From positions 372,001 through 436,000 of the forward strand of contig NZ_OZ245005.1 of the NCBI RefSeq assembly GCF_965223525.1: 64,000 bases of DNA. The letters are read 5' to 3'. How positions within the stretch are numbered: position 1 is the stretch's first letter; each line of letters begins with the position of its first letter. This DNA comes from Leptofilum sp965223525. Lineage in GTDB: Bacteria > Chloroflexota > Anaerolineae > Promineifilales > Promineifilaceae. Of this stretch, positions 17,201 to 26,300 are shown one piece after another. A program made the translations under genes and the position numbers. The notes below the pieces were generated by a model, which saw only the letters and a list, made by a program, of their open reading frames with translations, did not search any database and had not been told where the DNA came from.

Positions 17201-17372
17201 CGCGGCATGCTTCGTTGAAGGCAACGGCACCGTACAGCACTGCGCTATCAGTGAGGACCAGCGCAGACAGTCCCTCAGCGGCGGCATGGGCAACAAGCTG
17301 CTCCACCGTTGCAGTTGCGCCTAAGAGGGTATAATGGGAGTGGACACGTAGATGAGTGAAGGTCTCGTTCAT
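14220..17372 (-). CDS. DNA polymerase III alpha-type subunit, short form (DnaE2/ImuC-like)
   Basis: 1050 residues, shorter than replicative DnaE (about 1160) and close to error-prone DnaE2. It has an N-terminal PHP domain (LRVHSHYTLLGA) and the catalytic palm with LPDIDLDF near residues 398-405. It also shows the third-Asp segment KIDLLGIRALTVL and the fingers (MSKFKAAEMAAMK, GYGFNQGHATAYA). A HhH-type segment follows (LRDLLSRVDLQKREVTHLI). In the PHP domain the usual T-D-H is T-D-S (LVLTDSAVLYG), so metal-dependent PHP activity is doubtful. Residues about 817-840 are encoded by an inserted interspersed repeat. No imuA/imuB partner lies beside it, so a role as translesion or auxiliary polymerase is inferred from length and sequence only. 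Confidence 0.88.
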   Translation of the reverse strand: MNETFTHLRVHSHYTLLGATATVEQLVAHAAAEGLSALVLTDSAVLYGAVAFNEACRAANIQPIVGLTLRVTLPEAVNLPGLGWGELVLLAKGAAGYRSLCGLSSLVQGSTQREYLLKNGLAWEALRPFTQNLIAIDSGKTGWLARLVAAKQHKQAARHASRLVGLFEEDAYLGVTLQRPDDITLAQASIGVAARFGLQAVALQPVFCLEPAEATRLRLLAAIDQNCHMNEVPAETLPGGGAPDAELHWLPHETVAERFAELPEAVPTVGTIVEQCEPALPDGSPIWPKLALPAEQTVEAVLAEAAQVGLQQKYGRSPKKAITERLTQELDLINRQGFAPLFLLVADITRFARETAVPVNTRGSVANSLVAYCLGITNVDPIGNELLFERFLNPARANLPDIDLDFCSRRRDEVLNYVRQKYGEDRVALVATISTMQPKSAVRETAKVHGLAEPEIKALTALLPRGWHPDPRRRSKKALEDLLAQVKDVAQQNILATAFEIIGQPHHMSIHPGGIVISPGPMTDFVPVQLAPKGFLTTQYDHRDVEKIGLPKIDLLGIRALTVLADTAAAIRTTLDPDFDLLQIPLDDEETAVHLQKGDTIGVFQCESSGARRTLRQLKATNLRDLAVANAFFKPGPATGGMAQAFVRRYRGEEQVRYLHPALEPILNSTQGVLLFQEQILRVATEIAHLSWAKADHLRRGMSKFKAAEMAAMKQRFVGGCQAKSDFTEAQAETLWEQVMAFAGYGFNQGHATAYADVSYRSAYLKAHYPAQFLCARLRDYGGFHHPAIYIAEAQRLGIGVRPPHINFSGRKFTLTAGEIRDWRLEIEPQKSPISNLQSPILWMGLGQVRDLRRAAVRAIVQERVERPFTSLRDLLSRVDLQKREVTHLIQCGALTGLGQSRAALLAEATDVARAGSAHQLGFDLGLQPQAEAESVAEQLAWETAVLGWPVSANPLAVVQEQTSDDVPLRLLPRLKNQKTTIAGVRLPGWTGGRGFYFGDGDSFEIVRLAETAVAKSKPKLWLPYRLTGFWRKDPWGGGWFEAVKSATLG
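14853..14922. repeat. interspersed inverted repeat of the AATCTCC type, inside the dnaE-type gene
   Basis: The left arm is built of GGAGATT units (14853-14882) and the right arm of AATCTCC units (14892-14922), around a short GC loop. The same family recurs at 48272-48316 in an intergenic gap. Here it is read in frame as roughly EIRDWRLEIEPQ / SPISNLQSP, adding about 23 residues to the polymerase. Confidence 0.8.
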
Positions 17373-17464
17373 GTGTTTTGGATCATATGTTCGAGTAAGC
17401 TTGTTGGCAAGCCCTTTTTCTGTGCAAAATTGCTCACAGGGAGCAAACTCCTTTGCCTGTCGCT

Positions 17465-17509
17465 CCCGCGCAGGCGGGAATCCAGAAAATAGACTCCCGC
17501 CTGCGCGGG
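17465..17509. repeat. REP-like palindrome (CCCGCGCAGGCGGGA)
   Basis: Perfect 15-bp inverted repeat: CCCGCGCAGGCGGGA at 17465-17479 and its complement at 17495-17509, 15-base spacer. It belongs to the widespread 'GCGGGAATCC' class of dispersed bacterial palindromes and sits in the divergent gap between the polymerase gene and the next plus-strand gene. Confidence 0.8.
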
Positions 17510-17548
17510 GAATGACAAGCGAGAGGTTTTACAAAAAAGGATATCCGG

Positions 17549-17980
17549 ATGATTTCTCAGGCGTTGGCCGCTCAATTGAAGGATGCGGGGTTGGTATGGC
17601 ACACCTCGGTGCATGATTTTTTTGCCATTCCAGACCGGGATTTGGACGGCCGTATCTTTGTGCTGTCTGACATGATGGTGACGATGCAGCTACTGCGCGG
17701 CTGGCCTGCGGTGGTGTTCCACGGCACGTCTGAGTGGGCATTGGATTATTTGTTCACGCATGAAGCAATCTGGTTACCCACCGAAAGCCAACTTCGGGAA
17801 AAGTTAGAGGAGGAATTGGCAGCGCGGAACGGCCGTTTCCATCAGCTCCAGCGGCAAGAAGCAGGCTACGTTTGTGAGGTTGCGCTGGATGGCGAAAGAT
17901 TGGCATTTACGGCCGTTGACCCCAGCGAAGCCTACGGTTTGGCACTGCTAGACCTGCTGCAAAGACCAATGCTTAAATGA
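17549..17980 (+). CDS. conserved hypothetical protein, 143 aa
   Basis: I do not recognise a domain. The protein is soluble, with no signal peptide, and starts MISQALAAQLKDAGLVWHT. It contains HDFFAIPDRDLDGRIFVLSDMM and a C-terminal VDPSEAYGLALLDLLQRP. An AAAAAGG site lies eight bases before the ATG and the composition matches neighbours, including three ACGGCCGT copies. The coding case rests on the ribosome site, the frame and the octamer pattern; no function is proposed. Confidence 0.8.
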   Translation: MISQALAAQLKDAGLVWHTSVHDFFAIPDRDLDGRIFVLSDMMVTMQLLRGWPAVVFHGTSEWALDYLFTHEAIWLPTESQLREKLEEELAARNGRFHQLQRQEAGYVCEVALDGERLAFTAVDPSEAYGLALLDLLQRPMLK

Positions 17981-17997
17981 AAATGCTACAAAGCAGG

Positions 17998-18003
17998 TAT
18001 AAT
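17998..18003 (+). promoter_or_regulatory. -10 element before the small membrane protein gene
   Basis: A perfect TATAAT eight bases before the ATG at 18012, with no convincing -35. The predicted start would fall within a few bases of the ATG, so the transcript may again be leaderless or nearly so. Confidence 0.4.
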
Positions 18004-18011
18004 TAACCAGT

Positions 18012-18512
18012 ATGGAAGGAAATGATCGCTTTGGCTTTTTCTCTGCCCTGGTGTTAGGCGTTCTTTTGGTAGCCATTGGGCTGCTGGCTATGGAGTATGT
18101 CGTTAATAACTGGTGGCCCATAGATATCAATCGGCTAGATTTGGTGCGCGCAGCTGCCGAAGGCCGCGCCGATGCCGTCTCGCTGCTAGAGGCGGCCAAC
18201 TTTGAAATCATTTTGGTTTTTTTGGCAACGGTGTTAACGGCCGTAACTGGCGTCGCCCTCCCCATTGCTTACCTGCTCAACCGTCGCTTCACGGCCTTCA
18301 CTGACCGTCGCTTTGGGCGTATCGAATCCTCTCGATTGATGGTGGCCCTGCGCCAGGCAATGGCCGCAGGCATTTGGGTGGCGTTTTGCATCTGGCTGCA
18401 AATGAACCGCTCCTTTGGCCTGGCCGTGGCCTTGTTGGTAGCCGTCGTCCTTATTTTGTTTGAAATTCTGCTGCAAATTCGCAGCCGCACCGCGCGGGCG
18501 AATTTGCAGTAA
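18012..18512 (+). CDS. small integral membrane protein, unknown function
   Basis: 166 residues with four predicted membrane helices (about 9-29, 64-88, 108-129, 134-155). The segment between helices 1 and 2 (residues 30-63) is acidic/amphipathic. I do not recognise a family. It has no visible Shine-Dalgarno but a TATAAT eight bases upstream. It lies 24 bp before selA on the same strand and may be co-transcribed with it; no functional link to selenium is evident. Confidence 0.75.
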   Translation: MEGNDRFGFFSALVLGVLLVAIGLLAMEYVVNNWWPIDINRLDLVRAAAEGRADAVSLLEAANFEIILVFLATVLTAVTGVALPIAYLLNRRFTAFTDRRFGRIESSRLMVALRQAMAAGIWVAFCIWLQMNRSFGLAVALLVAVVLILFEILLQIRSRTARANLQ

Positions 18513-18536
18513 CCAGTAATTGGTAAACGTTAATCA

Positions 18537-19925
18537 GTGACGCAAGAAAACACACAAAAGCTGCTGCGCGAACTTCCCAGCGTGGATCGTTTGTTAAATA
18601 GTTCGATGGCGGTAGAGATGGAATTGGCTTACGGCCGTACCCTCACCCTAGAAAGTTTGCGCCAAAGTCTAGAGGTGGCTCGCCATTCTATTCTCAGCGG
18701 CCAGGCCAGCTACGCACCCATGAACGCCATTCTGATAGACGAAGCGCGACTTTGGCTAGAAAAGCACCTCGCCCCCACTTTGCAACCCGTCATCAACGGC
18801 ACAGGGGTGATTGTGCACACAAATTTGGGACGCGCCCCGCTGAGTACGGCCGCTCGCCAAGCAGTTGAAAATGCCGCCAAAGGATACAGCACGCTAGAGT
18901 ATGATCTAGCCAGTGGCCAGCGCGGCTCCCGTGCGGTTCATGCAGAGCAGCTCATCACCCGGCTCACCCAGGCAGACGCGGCGCTCGTGGTGAATAACAA
19001 CGCAGCGGCCGTTTTGCTCATGCTCACCGCACTCTGCCAGGGTAAAGAAGTGATTATCAGCCGGGGACAGTTGGTAGAAATCGGCGGCGGCTTCCGCATT
19101 CCAGACGTAATGGCCCAATCTGGTGCAAAACTGATTGAGGTAGGCACCACCAACCGCACTCATTTACGCGATTATGCCAATGCGATTTCGGAAAATACGG
19201 CCGCTCTCCTTGTCGCCCATCATTCCAATTACAAAATCGTCGGCTTTAGCAGCGAACCAACGCTTGCTGAACTCGCCGAATTAGCCCATGAACACAACTT
19301 GCCCCTGCTGTACGATCAGGGCAGCGGTGCCCTGCTAGACAGCAGTCCGTATGGCCTGGAGCCAGAACCGACGGTGCTGGATGGCCTTGTGGCAGGAGCA
19401 GATGTGGTGGCTTTCAGTGGCGATAAGCTGCTGGGCGGCCCCCAAGCGGGCATTTTGGTAGGGTGGCAAGAGCTGATTGCCCAACTCAAAAACCATCCAC
19501 TGGCCCGCGCCGTGCGTGCAGACAAGCTCTGCCTGGCGGCACTTGCTGCCACGCTCACCCACTACCTCACAGACAAAGCGTTGGAAGAGATTCCTGTTTG
19601 GCGTATGATTTCGCGTCCACTGGATGACATTGGCTCAGACGCAGATACCTGGGCAGCGCGGTTGCAAGAACAAGGCATTCGGGCAGAGGTGGTAGACGGC
19701 CGTTCCACCGTCGGCGGCGGCAGCTTGCCCGGAACCAGCTTACCCAGCCGCGTGGTGGCCATCAGCCACGACAATGTGGATGCGTTGGCAGCCCGCCTGC
19801 GTGATGAAAAAGTGCCGGTCATTGGTCGCATTCAGGACGGCCGTTTCCGCATTGACCCACGCACCATCTTGCCTGACCAAGTTGAAATATTGCTACAATC
19901 ATTGATAAACTGTTCCAAAAAGTAA
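18537..19925 (+). CDS. selA: L-seryl-tRNA(Sec) selenium transferase SelA
   Basis: 462 residues, the normal SelA length. It converts seryl-tRNA(Sec) to selenocysteyl-tRNA(Sec) using selenophosphate. Visible blocks are the N-terminal LRELPSVDRLL, INGTGVIVHTNLGRAPLS, EYDLASGQRGSR, VNNNAAAVLL, RGQLVEIGGGFRIPDVM, VGTTNRTHLRDY and the PLP lysine Lys297 in AFSGDKLLGGPQAG. The start codon is GTG. Its presence implies the organism makes selenoproteins; selB, selC and selD are not in this window, and I found no clear selenoprotein gene here. Confidence 0.96.
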   Translation: MTQENTQKLLRELPSVDRLLNSSMAVEMELAYGRTLTLESLRQSLEVARHSILSGQASYAPMNAILIDEARLWLEKHLAPTLQPVINGTGVIVHTNLGRAPLSTAARQAVENAAKGYSTLEYDLASGQRGSRAVHAEQLITRLTQADAALVVNNNAAAVLLMLTALCQGKEVIISRGQLVEIGGGFRIPDVMAQSGAKLIEVGTTNRTHLRDYANAISENTAALLVAHHSNYKIVGFSSEPTLAELAELAHEHNLPLLYDQGSGALLDSSPYGLEPEPTVLDGLVAGADVVAFSGDKLLGGPQAGILVGWQELIAQLKNHPLARAVRADKLCLAALAATLTHYLTDKALEEIPVWRMISRPLDDIGSDADTWAARLQEQGIRAEVVDGRSTVGGGSLPGTSLPSRVVAISHDNVDALAARLRDEKVPVIGRIQDGRFRIDPRTILPDQVEILLQSLINCSKK

Positions 19926-19951
19926 ATGTTACCAACCATTTAGGGATGGCC

Positions 19952-20965
19952 ATGAGTGAAACAAGCCAAAACAGCCGAATATTAGCTATCGAAACCTCCT
20001 GTGATGAAACCTCTGCGGCGGTGGTGGAAGACGGCCGTACCATACTTAGCAACATCATCGCCAGCCAGGTAGATTTGCACGCCCAGTTTGGCGGCGTTTT
20101 CCCTGAAGTTGCTTCCCGGCGGCATATTGAGGTCATTCATGCAGTCGTGCAACAAGCGTTGGAAGAAGCACACATGGGTCTGGACAACATGGATTGCATT
20201 GCCGTCACGCGCGGGCCGGGGCTCGTTGGCTCGCTGCTGGTGGGAGTAAACATGGCCAAGGGGCTCGCGCTGGCCCGAAACAAGCCATTTTTGGGCATCA
20301 ATCACATCGAGGGGCACATTTATTCGCTTTGGCTCACAGAGCATGTGGATGAAATTGAATTTCCCATTCTCACCCTGGTGGTCAGTGGCGGGCATACGGA
20401 ACTGTACCTGATGACGGATCATGGCCAGTATCAGCATCTCGGCGGCACGCTGGATGATGCTGCGGGTGAAGCGTTCGACAAGGTGGGGCGGCTGCTGGGC
20501 TTGCCCTTCCCCGGTGGCCCTGCCATTGATAAATTGGCTCCGTCTGGCAGCGCAACGGCCTACAAATTCCCCCGCGCCGTGATGGACGATGGCTACAATT
20601 TTAGTTTTAGCGGACTGAAAACGGCCGTTTCCCGACAAATTAAGCATTTCGATAAAGCCAGGCTGCCAGTGGAAGATTTGGCGGCTAGCTTCCAAACGGC
20701 CGTCGTAGACGTGTTGGTTGCCAAAACAGCCCGCGCTGCCGAAGCATATGGCGTCACCGCTGTCCATCTTTCCGGGGGTGTTTCTGCTAACAAAGAACTG
20801 CGGGAGACGATGCAAACGCAACTTCCTTTGCCCGTACGGTACCCTCCTCCTATTCTCTGTACCGATAATGCGGCTATGATTGGGGCAGCGGCACATTGGC
20901 ATTTTGTAAACGGCCGTCGAGACACCCTAAACATTGATGTTATCCCCAGTTTGCAACTGATTTAA
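19952..20965 (+). CDS. tsaD: tRNA N6-adenosine threonylcarbamoyltransferase TsaD
   Basis: About 337 residues, a full-length TsaD (Gcp/YgjD). It transfers threonylcarbamoyl to A37 of ANN-decoding tRNAs together with TsaB and TsaE. Signatures are ILAIETSCDETSAAVV, the metal-binding histidines in RRHIEVIH and GINHIEGHIYSLW, VSGGHTELYL, LDDAAGEAFDKVGRLL and LSGGVSANKELR. I favour the ATG at 19952, which has GGGA five bases upstream; an in-frame ATG at 19946 lacks a site. It lies 26 bp after selA on the same strand, so the two tRNA-modification genes are probably one operon. Confidence 0.96.
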   Translation: MSETSQNSRILAIETSCDETSAAVVEDGRTILSNIIASQVDLHAQFGGVFPEVASRRHIEVIHAVVQQALEEAHMGLDNMDCIAVTRGPGLVGSLLVGVNMAKGLALARNKPFLGINHIEGHIYSLWLTEHVDEIEFPILTLVVSGGHTELYLMTDHGQYQHLGGTLDDAAGEAFDKVGRLLGLPFPGGPAIDKLAPSGSATAYKFPRAVMDDGYNFSFSGLKTAVSRQIKHFDKARLPVEDLAASFQTAVVDVLVAKTARAAEAYGVTAVHLSGGVSANKELRETMQTQLPLPVRYPPPILCTDNAAMIGAAAHWHFVNGRRDTLNIDVIPSLQLI

Positions 20966-21090
20966 CAGTTTAAACATTGTGAGCGTACTCTAAAACGGCC
21001 GTATGCAATCATGAATTTGCCTCACATCGGCACACAAAGCAGGCCGATTGTAAACTGGTTAGTAGTAAAATTGATGCGTATCGTGGTATC

Positions 21091-23217
21091 ATGTTCCAAA
21101 TGGATCACTCTATTCAAGATGCAGAATACATGCCAGAGCTGAGAGACAGTGAACGGCTTCATACCCTGTATGTGGTAAACCATATGCTCAAACAGGTTGA
21201 AGCTGATGGCCTGAATATTAAGCTCATGCTTCCCAGAGTGCTGAATCTCTCTGTCCAGCAGCTAGAAGCAGATGATGGCAGCATCATTGTTGTAAACGAG
21301 ACGCAAAAAGTAGAACATGCCTGGCTAACAGGAGAAACCACACAGCCGATTCAATCCGAAGAGTTCCTGGAAACTATCATGAATAGCGGCGTTGCTGGCT
21401 GGGTCATTCGCAACCACCAGCCGCTCATTATCCACGACACCCAAAACGACGAACGGTGGCTACCACGTCCTGGCCACACGACCAGCCATCAACCCTGGTC
21501 TGTTATTTGCACCCCCTTCTCTGTGCGTGACCGCGTTATTGGAGCGATAACCATTCACAAGTTAGGCACAAACCAGTTTGATGAACGTGATTTGAGCCTA
21601 CTAACCGCCATTTCTAATCAAGCAGCCAGCAGTATTGAAAACGCACGCCTTTTTGAAGCCTCCCAGCGACAGCTAACAATTTCAGCCCTGCTCAATGAAG
21701 CCAGTCGTGTTATTAACTCGTCGCTGGATATTAACGAAATCATGCAGTCGTTGCTGGCGCAAATGAATGATTTTCTGAATGCTGAAGCAATTTCTATTGC
21801 GCTGGTAGATGTACAAACAAATGAACTGGTTTATCAGGTAGCTGAAGGTATTGGGGCAGAAGAGATTGTTGGCTTGCGCTTACCCAGCAACCAGGGGCTG
21901 TCTGGTTGGGTGATGCAGCATTCTGAACCGGCTCTCGTTGCCAATACGCGCCTCGATCCCCGTTTTCATCACCTTGGAGATAAGCGAACGGGGTATTCTA
22001 CCCTGGCAATGATTTGCGCTCCGATGATCTTCAAAGGGGATGTTTTAGGCACTATTCAAGCAATAAATCCAATTGACGGTACCTTTACGGAACAAGATTT
22101 AGATGTTTTGGTAAACCTTGCCAATATTGCCAGTACTGCCATTGCCAATGCTCAACAATACGCACGCACCGTGGCCGCAGAGTCTCGCTACACAAGCCTG
22201 TTCCAGGACAGCGTTGATCCCATTATTCTGACAGATTTGCGCGGCCATATAGTAGAAGCGAATCGGCGAGCCTCAGACTTGTGGGGATTTAGCCGCTCTG
22301 ATTTGCTGAATATGTCTATTCAGGATTTGCACCCGGAAACGGCCGTTCTGCCCAAAGCCAAAAAAATCCGTTCCGACAAAGTCATCATGTTCCACAGCAA
22401 TGTACGCACTAAAAATGCCAATCCTATCCCCATGGAGGTATACACCAAGCGCACCAGCCATGGGGAGGGTCAATTGCTGCAATGGATTCACCATGACATT
22501 AGTGAGCAAGTTGAGTTAGAAAAAATGCGGGAAGATTTAACCGCGATGCTGTTCCATGACCTGCAAAGCCCCCTCGGTAATGTCATATCCAGTTTGGAGC
22601 TTCTCGCCTATGAAATTCCAACAGAGGCCGCTAATTCGCCACTGTATGCCATGCTGGACATTGCTCGCCGCAGCAGTCGCCGCCTAGAAACCCTCATTCG
22701 CTCCTTGCTAGATATTAACCGCCTCGAAGCCGGTCAGCCCATCATGGAACAAGTGCGGGTAAATATGAACGATTTGGTCAATGAGGTGTATGAAATTGAA
22801 TTCCCCAATTTTGAGCAGCGGCGTGTTCATTTTGCCAACGCCCTGCCGGATGAGCTACCCCATGTTTTTGTAGAAGAAGATATGATTCGCCGGGTGCTGG
22901 TAAATTTGGTCAACAATGCCCTCAAATACAGTTCTGAAGACCAAACAATCACGCTTTCGGCACAGGTACAGCCTGAAAATGACCGAATGCACCTATCGGT
23001 AAGCGATGAGGGTCAGGGCATCCCCAAGCAGTATCGAGAATCTGTTTTTGAAAAGTTTGAACGTATCCAAGCCAAAGACAGCAAAGCCAAAGGGCTCGGT
23101 CTGGGTCTTGCTTTTTGTCGGTTGGCTGTAGAAGCACACAACGGCCGTATCTGGGTAGATGATGCGCCATCTGGTGGAGCCCGGTTCAATTTCACCTTAC
23201 CACTTGCTACAGATTAA
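21091..23217 (+). CDS. GAF-GAF-PAS histidine kinase (soluble)
   Basis: 708 residues, no membrane segment. There are two GAF domains (about 35-185 and 200-350), each with the WQR-like GVAGWVIRN / GLSGWVMQH motif and IGAITIHK / LGTIQAIN strand. A PAS domain follows (about 362-480, LFQDSVDPIILTDLRGHIVEAN). HisKA has the unusual F-H-D-L-Q-S-P H-box (His489), and HATPase_c has LVNNALKYS, DEGQGIP and GLGLAFCRLAV. The FHDLQSP subtype is typical of Chloroflexota and cyanobacterial kinases. The promoter is unclear. No receiver gene is adjacent, so this is an orphan kinase. Confidence 0.93.
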   Translation: MFQMDHSIQDAEYMPELRDSERLHTLYVVNHMLKQVEADGLNIKLMLPRVLNLSVQQLEADDGSIIVVNETQKVEHAWLTGETTQPIQSEEFLETIMNSGVAGWVIRNHQPLIIHDTQNDERWLPRPGHTTSHQPWSVICTPFSVRDRVIGAITIHKLGTNQFDERDLSLLTAISNQAASSIENARLFEASQRQLTISALLNEASRVINSSLDINEIMQSLLAQMNDFLNAEAISIALVDVQTNELVYQVAEGIGAEEIVGLRLPSNQGLSGWVMQHSEPALVANTRLDPRFHHLGDKRTGYSTLAMICAPMIFKGDVLGTIQAINPIDGTFTEQDLDVLVNLANIASTAIANAQQYARTVAAESRYTSLFQDSVDPIILTDLRGHIVEANRRASDLWGFSRSDLLNMSIQDLHPETAVLPKAKKIRSDKVIMFHSNVRTKNANPIPMEVYTKRTSHGEGQLLQWIHHDISEQVELEKMREDLTAMLFHDLQSPLGNVISSLELLAYEIPTEAANSPLYAMLDIARRSSRRLETLIRSLLDINRLEAGQPIMEQVRVNMNDLVNEVYEIEFPNFEQRRVHFANALPDELPHVFVEEDMIRRVLVNLVNNALKYSSEDQTITLSAQVQPENDRMHLSVSDEGQGIPKQYRESVFEKFERIQAKDSKAKGLGLGLAFCRLAVEAHNGRIWVDDAPSGGARFNFTLPLATD

Positions 23218-23320
23218 CCCCCTCTTCCCTTCCTAAAGGGAGGTGAGGCTGAGGCGTCAACCACAACACACACTGTCTTCCCATGTAGAAAATTGACCTA
23301 CTAGTGTGGTTTGGCATTTG

Positions 23321-26300
23321 TCACCGACTAATCTTGTCAAGCAGTTTGCCTACCTCTTTTGCCAAAACCTGCACACTGGGTTCTTCCATAATTGACATGT
23401 GCGACCCTGGCACAGGAATCAGTTCCACACCCCCCTGAGCCAAATGATTCCAACCATGATACCCACGATCTTCTGTGGCAGCGTAAAAGGTGATCTTCCC
23501 GGCATACGGCCGTGGCAAATATTTATGCGAGAGCGCCAGATTATGCTTGATCATCTGATTCATTACCTTGCTGGTTTCGCTATCATCGTACGGATTTTTA
23601 TCGTATCGCTCTGCGGGTTTACGGCGGTCGTAAACTCGGTCGCCACCAGTTACAATTTCGCTCATGTAAGTCAGCCGATCGCCAGTTGAAAGATCGCTCA
23701 TTCTTCGGGCATGAAACGCCTGTTTTTCTTGCAGGCTGCTAACAAGATGGACTGCTTTACTGCGTAAATCTAAGGTTTCATTGTACAGCGGCAGTTCGGT
23801 CGCCTTGCCGTCAAATAGAACAAGCGCCCCAATGGGTAGGTTTTGTTCAACCATTTGGCAAGCCATTTCATAGGCGACGTACGAGCCGAATGAATAACCC
23901 GCAACCACATACGGGCCATTTGGCTGATGGGCAACCATCGCATCAATATATTGGGCCGCCATTGCCTCAACGCTATCCAAACGAGATGCTTTCCCATCCA
24001 GTCCCTGCGCCTGAAAACCGTATAGCGACTGTTTTGCATCCAAATGTCTGGCAAGCTTTACCATTCTCATGGTGTGCCCACCTACGCCGTGAACGCAAAA
24101 CAGCGGAACGTTTGTACCATCCGACTTCATCGGCACAATGGGCGACCATTTTTTCTCAACGACGGGTTCAGGCGCGTTCGTTGGTTCAGTTTCTTCAGAT
24201 GCCGGTTCGTTGGCAGGTGCGGCCGTTTCTTCCACTTCCACTGATTTTTCTTCTGCGGACGCAGGTTGGCTTTGGGCACCTAGCAAATCTGCCATGTAGG
24301 CAATGCTAGGATTGCTCAGAAACTCGCTCATTGGGACGTCTACCTGCAAGTCTGTGGCGATGCGGTTGCGAAGCTCAATAGCCATGAGCGAATCAATCCC
24401 CATTTCATCCAGCGCGTGATCCAGCTCCAATTTTGATTTTTCCATCCCGCCAATTCGGGCAATTTCTGTTTGGACGTAATCTACCAAAATCGTTTCGCGC
24501 TCGTCGCCAACGGCCGTTTCTAATCGAGCCAGCACTTTTGAATGGGAATCGGCCTTCTTTGCCGATTTTTTAGCAACTCCATCCTCTTTTTGCGCCAGTT
24601 CCGCCAGAAAAGTTTGCTGCACATCAGCGGAAAATTGCTGCACGTAACGCGACCAGTCGGCAGGAATCACGCCAACCTGTGGCGCGTCGGCATGAAGGAT
24701 TCGGTTGAGGATATTCATGCCTAGCTCTGGCGAGATTTTGCCCATGCCAGACAAGGCCCGGCGACGCTCAATCGCCTCGCCCATGTCGGCAGCCATACCC
24801 ACTTCTGACCAGGCACCCCAGTTGATGCTAACGGCCGTTAAGCCCCGCGCCTGGCGATAATGGGCCAATGTATCTAAAAACGCATTGGCTGCCGCATAGT
24901 TGCCCTGCCCTGCCCCGCCCCACAACGATGAAACGGAAGAAAAGAGAACAAAGAAATCCAGCGGCAGATGCTCAGTGAGCCGGTGCAGATTCCAAGCCCC
25001 GTCTACCTTTGGCGCAAACACTTTGGCAAAGCTTTGCCAACTTTGCTGCTGCAAAATGCCATCTGCCAGCACACCAGCCGCATGAATGACCCCGCGCAAA
25101 GGCGGCATCATTTCGTTCGCTTCGGCCAAAACTTTTTCCAGTGCTGCCATGTCGGCAACATCTGCCTGGGCAGCCACGGCGTTGACGCCTCGGTTTTGGA
25201 GATCGGTGAGGGCTGATACGGCCGTTTCCGACGGCGCACTTCTACCCAACAGCAACAAGTGATCGGCTCCGTTGTCTGCCAACCAGTTGGCAACTTTCAG
25301 GCCAAGTCCACCAAGACCACCGGTGATCAGATACGTCCCGTCGGCATGAATACGCTTGTGATTGACCACTGTCTGATCGTCGGTAGGTAGTTGGTGTGTC
25401 ACCACCACCTTGCCAATATGCTTGGCCTGAGACATAAAGCGGAAGGCGTCAATCGCCTCCTGAATTTGGAAGCTGTAACGTGGCAATGGTTTATACGCAC
25501 CTGTCGCAAACTGTTCGGCAACCTGTTGGAACATTTCCTGAAAGAAGTCTGGCTTTTTCTGAGCAACCGATTGACCCAGGTGGAACCAATGGTAAGCTAC
25601 GTCTGGCCGCACGGCAGCCATCCTATCCTCATCCCACACGTCTGTGGCACCAATTTCGATGAAACGGCCGTTTTCAGCCAAACAGTCCACGCTCTTGGTA
25701 ATAAAATCACCGGCCAGCGAATTCAGCACAATATCTACGCCTTTGCCATCTGTCATTTGCATAATGTCATCGGCAAAGTCCAGCGTGCGGGAGTTCAAAA
25801 TATTTTTGAGACCCAAAGAGCGCAAATAGGGCCATTTTTTCTGGCTGGCGGTGGCATAAATTTCTGCGCCACATTGCTGGGCTAGCTGAATGGCCGCATG
25901 CCCCACGCCACCTGAGGCGGCATGAATCAGAACCCGGTCACCCGGCTGCATGTTGGCCAGCGTGTGCAAACCGTAGAACGCCGTCAAGAACACCATCGGC
26001 ACGGTGGCGGCTTCAGCAAAGCTGAGATGCCTCGGTTTGGGCACCACGTAATGGGATTTGATAGTGACGTAGCTGGCAAAACTTTCTGCAGCAATCGCCA
26101 TCACCTCGTCGCCAACCTGCACGTTGGACACATCTTCGCCGCAGGCCACAACCACACCACTGCACTCACGCCCAATCACGTCCTCAAAACGCCCCAGCGC
26201 AATGAGCACATCCCGGAAGTTAAGCCCGGTGGCGCGAATTTCAATTTCAACTTCATCCCGTGCCGGGGTGCGGCGGGTCATCGGCTCCAGATTTAAGCCA

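Noticed and set aside
19982..20902. 306-codon open frame opposite tsaD
   Set aside because: Complement of a strongly conserved gene; no domain and no start site.
23218..23320. Terminator CCCTT-CCTA-AAGGG after the GAF kinase
   Set aside because: Only a five-base stem and no T run; not convincing.
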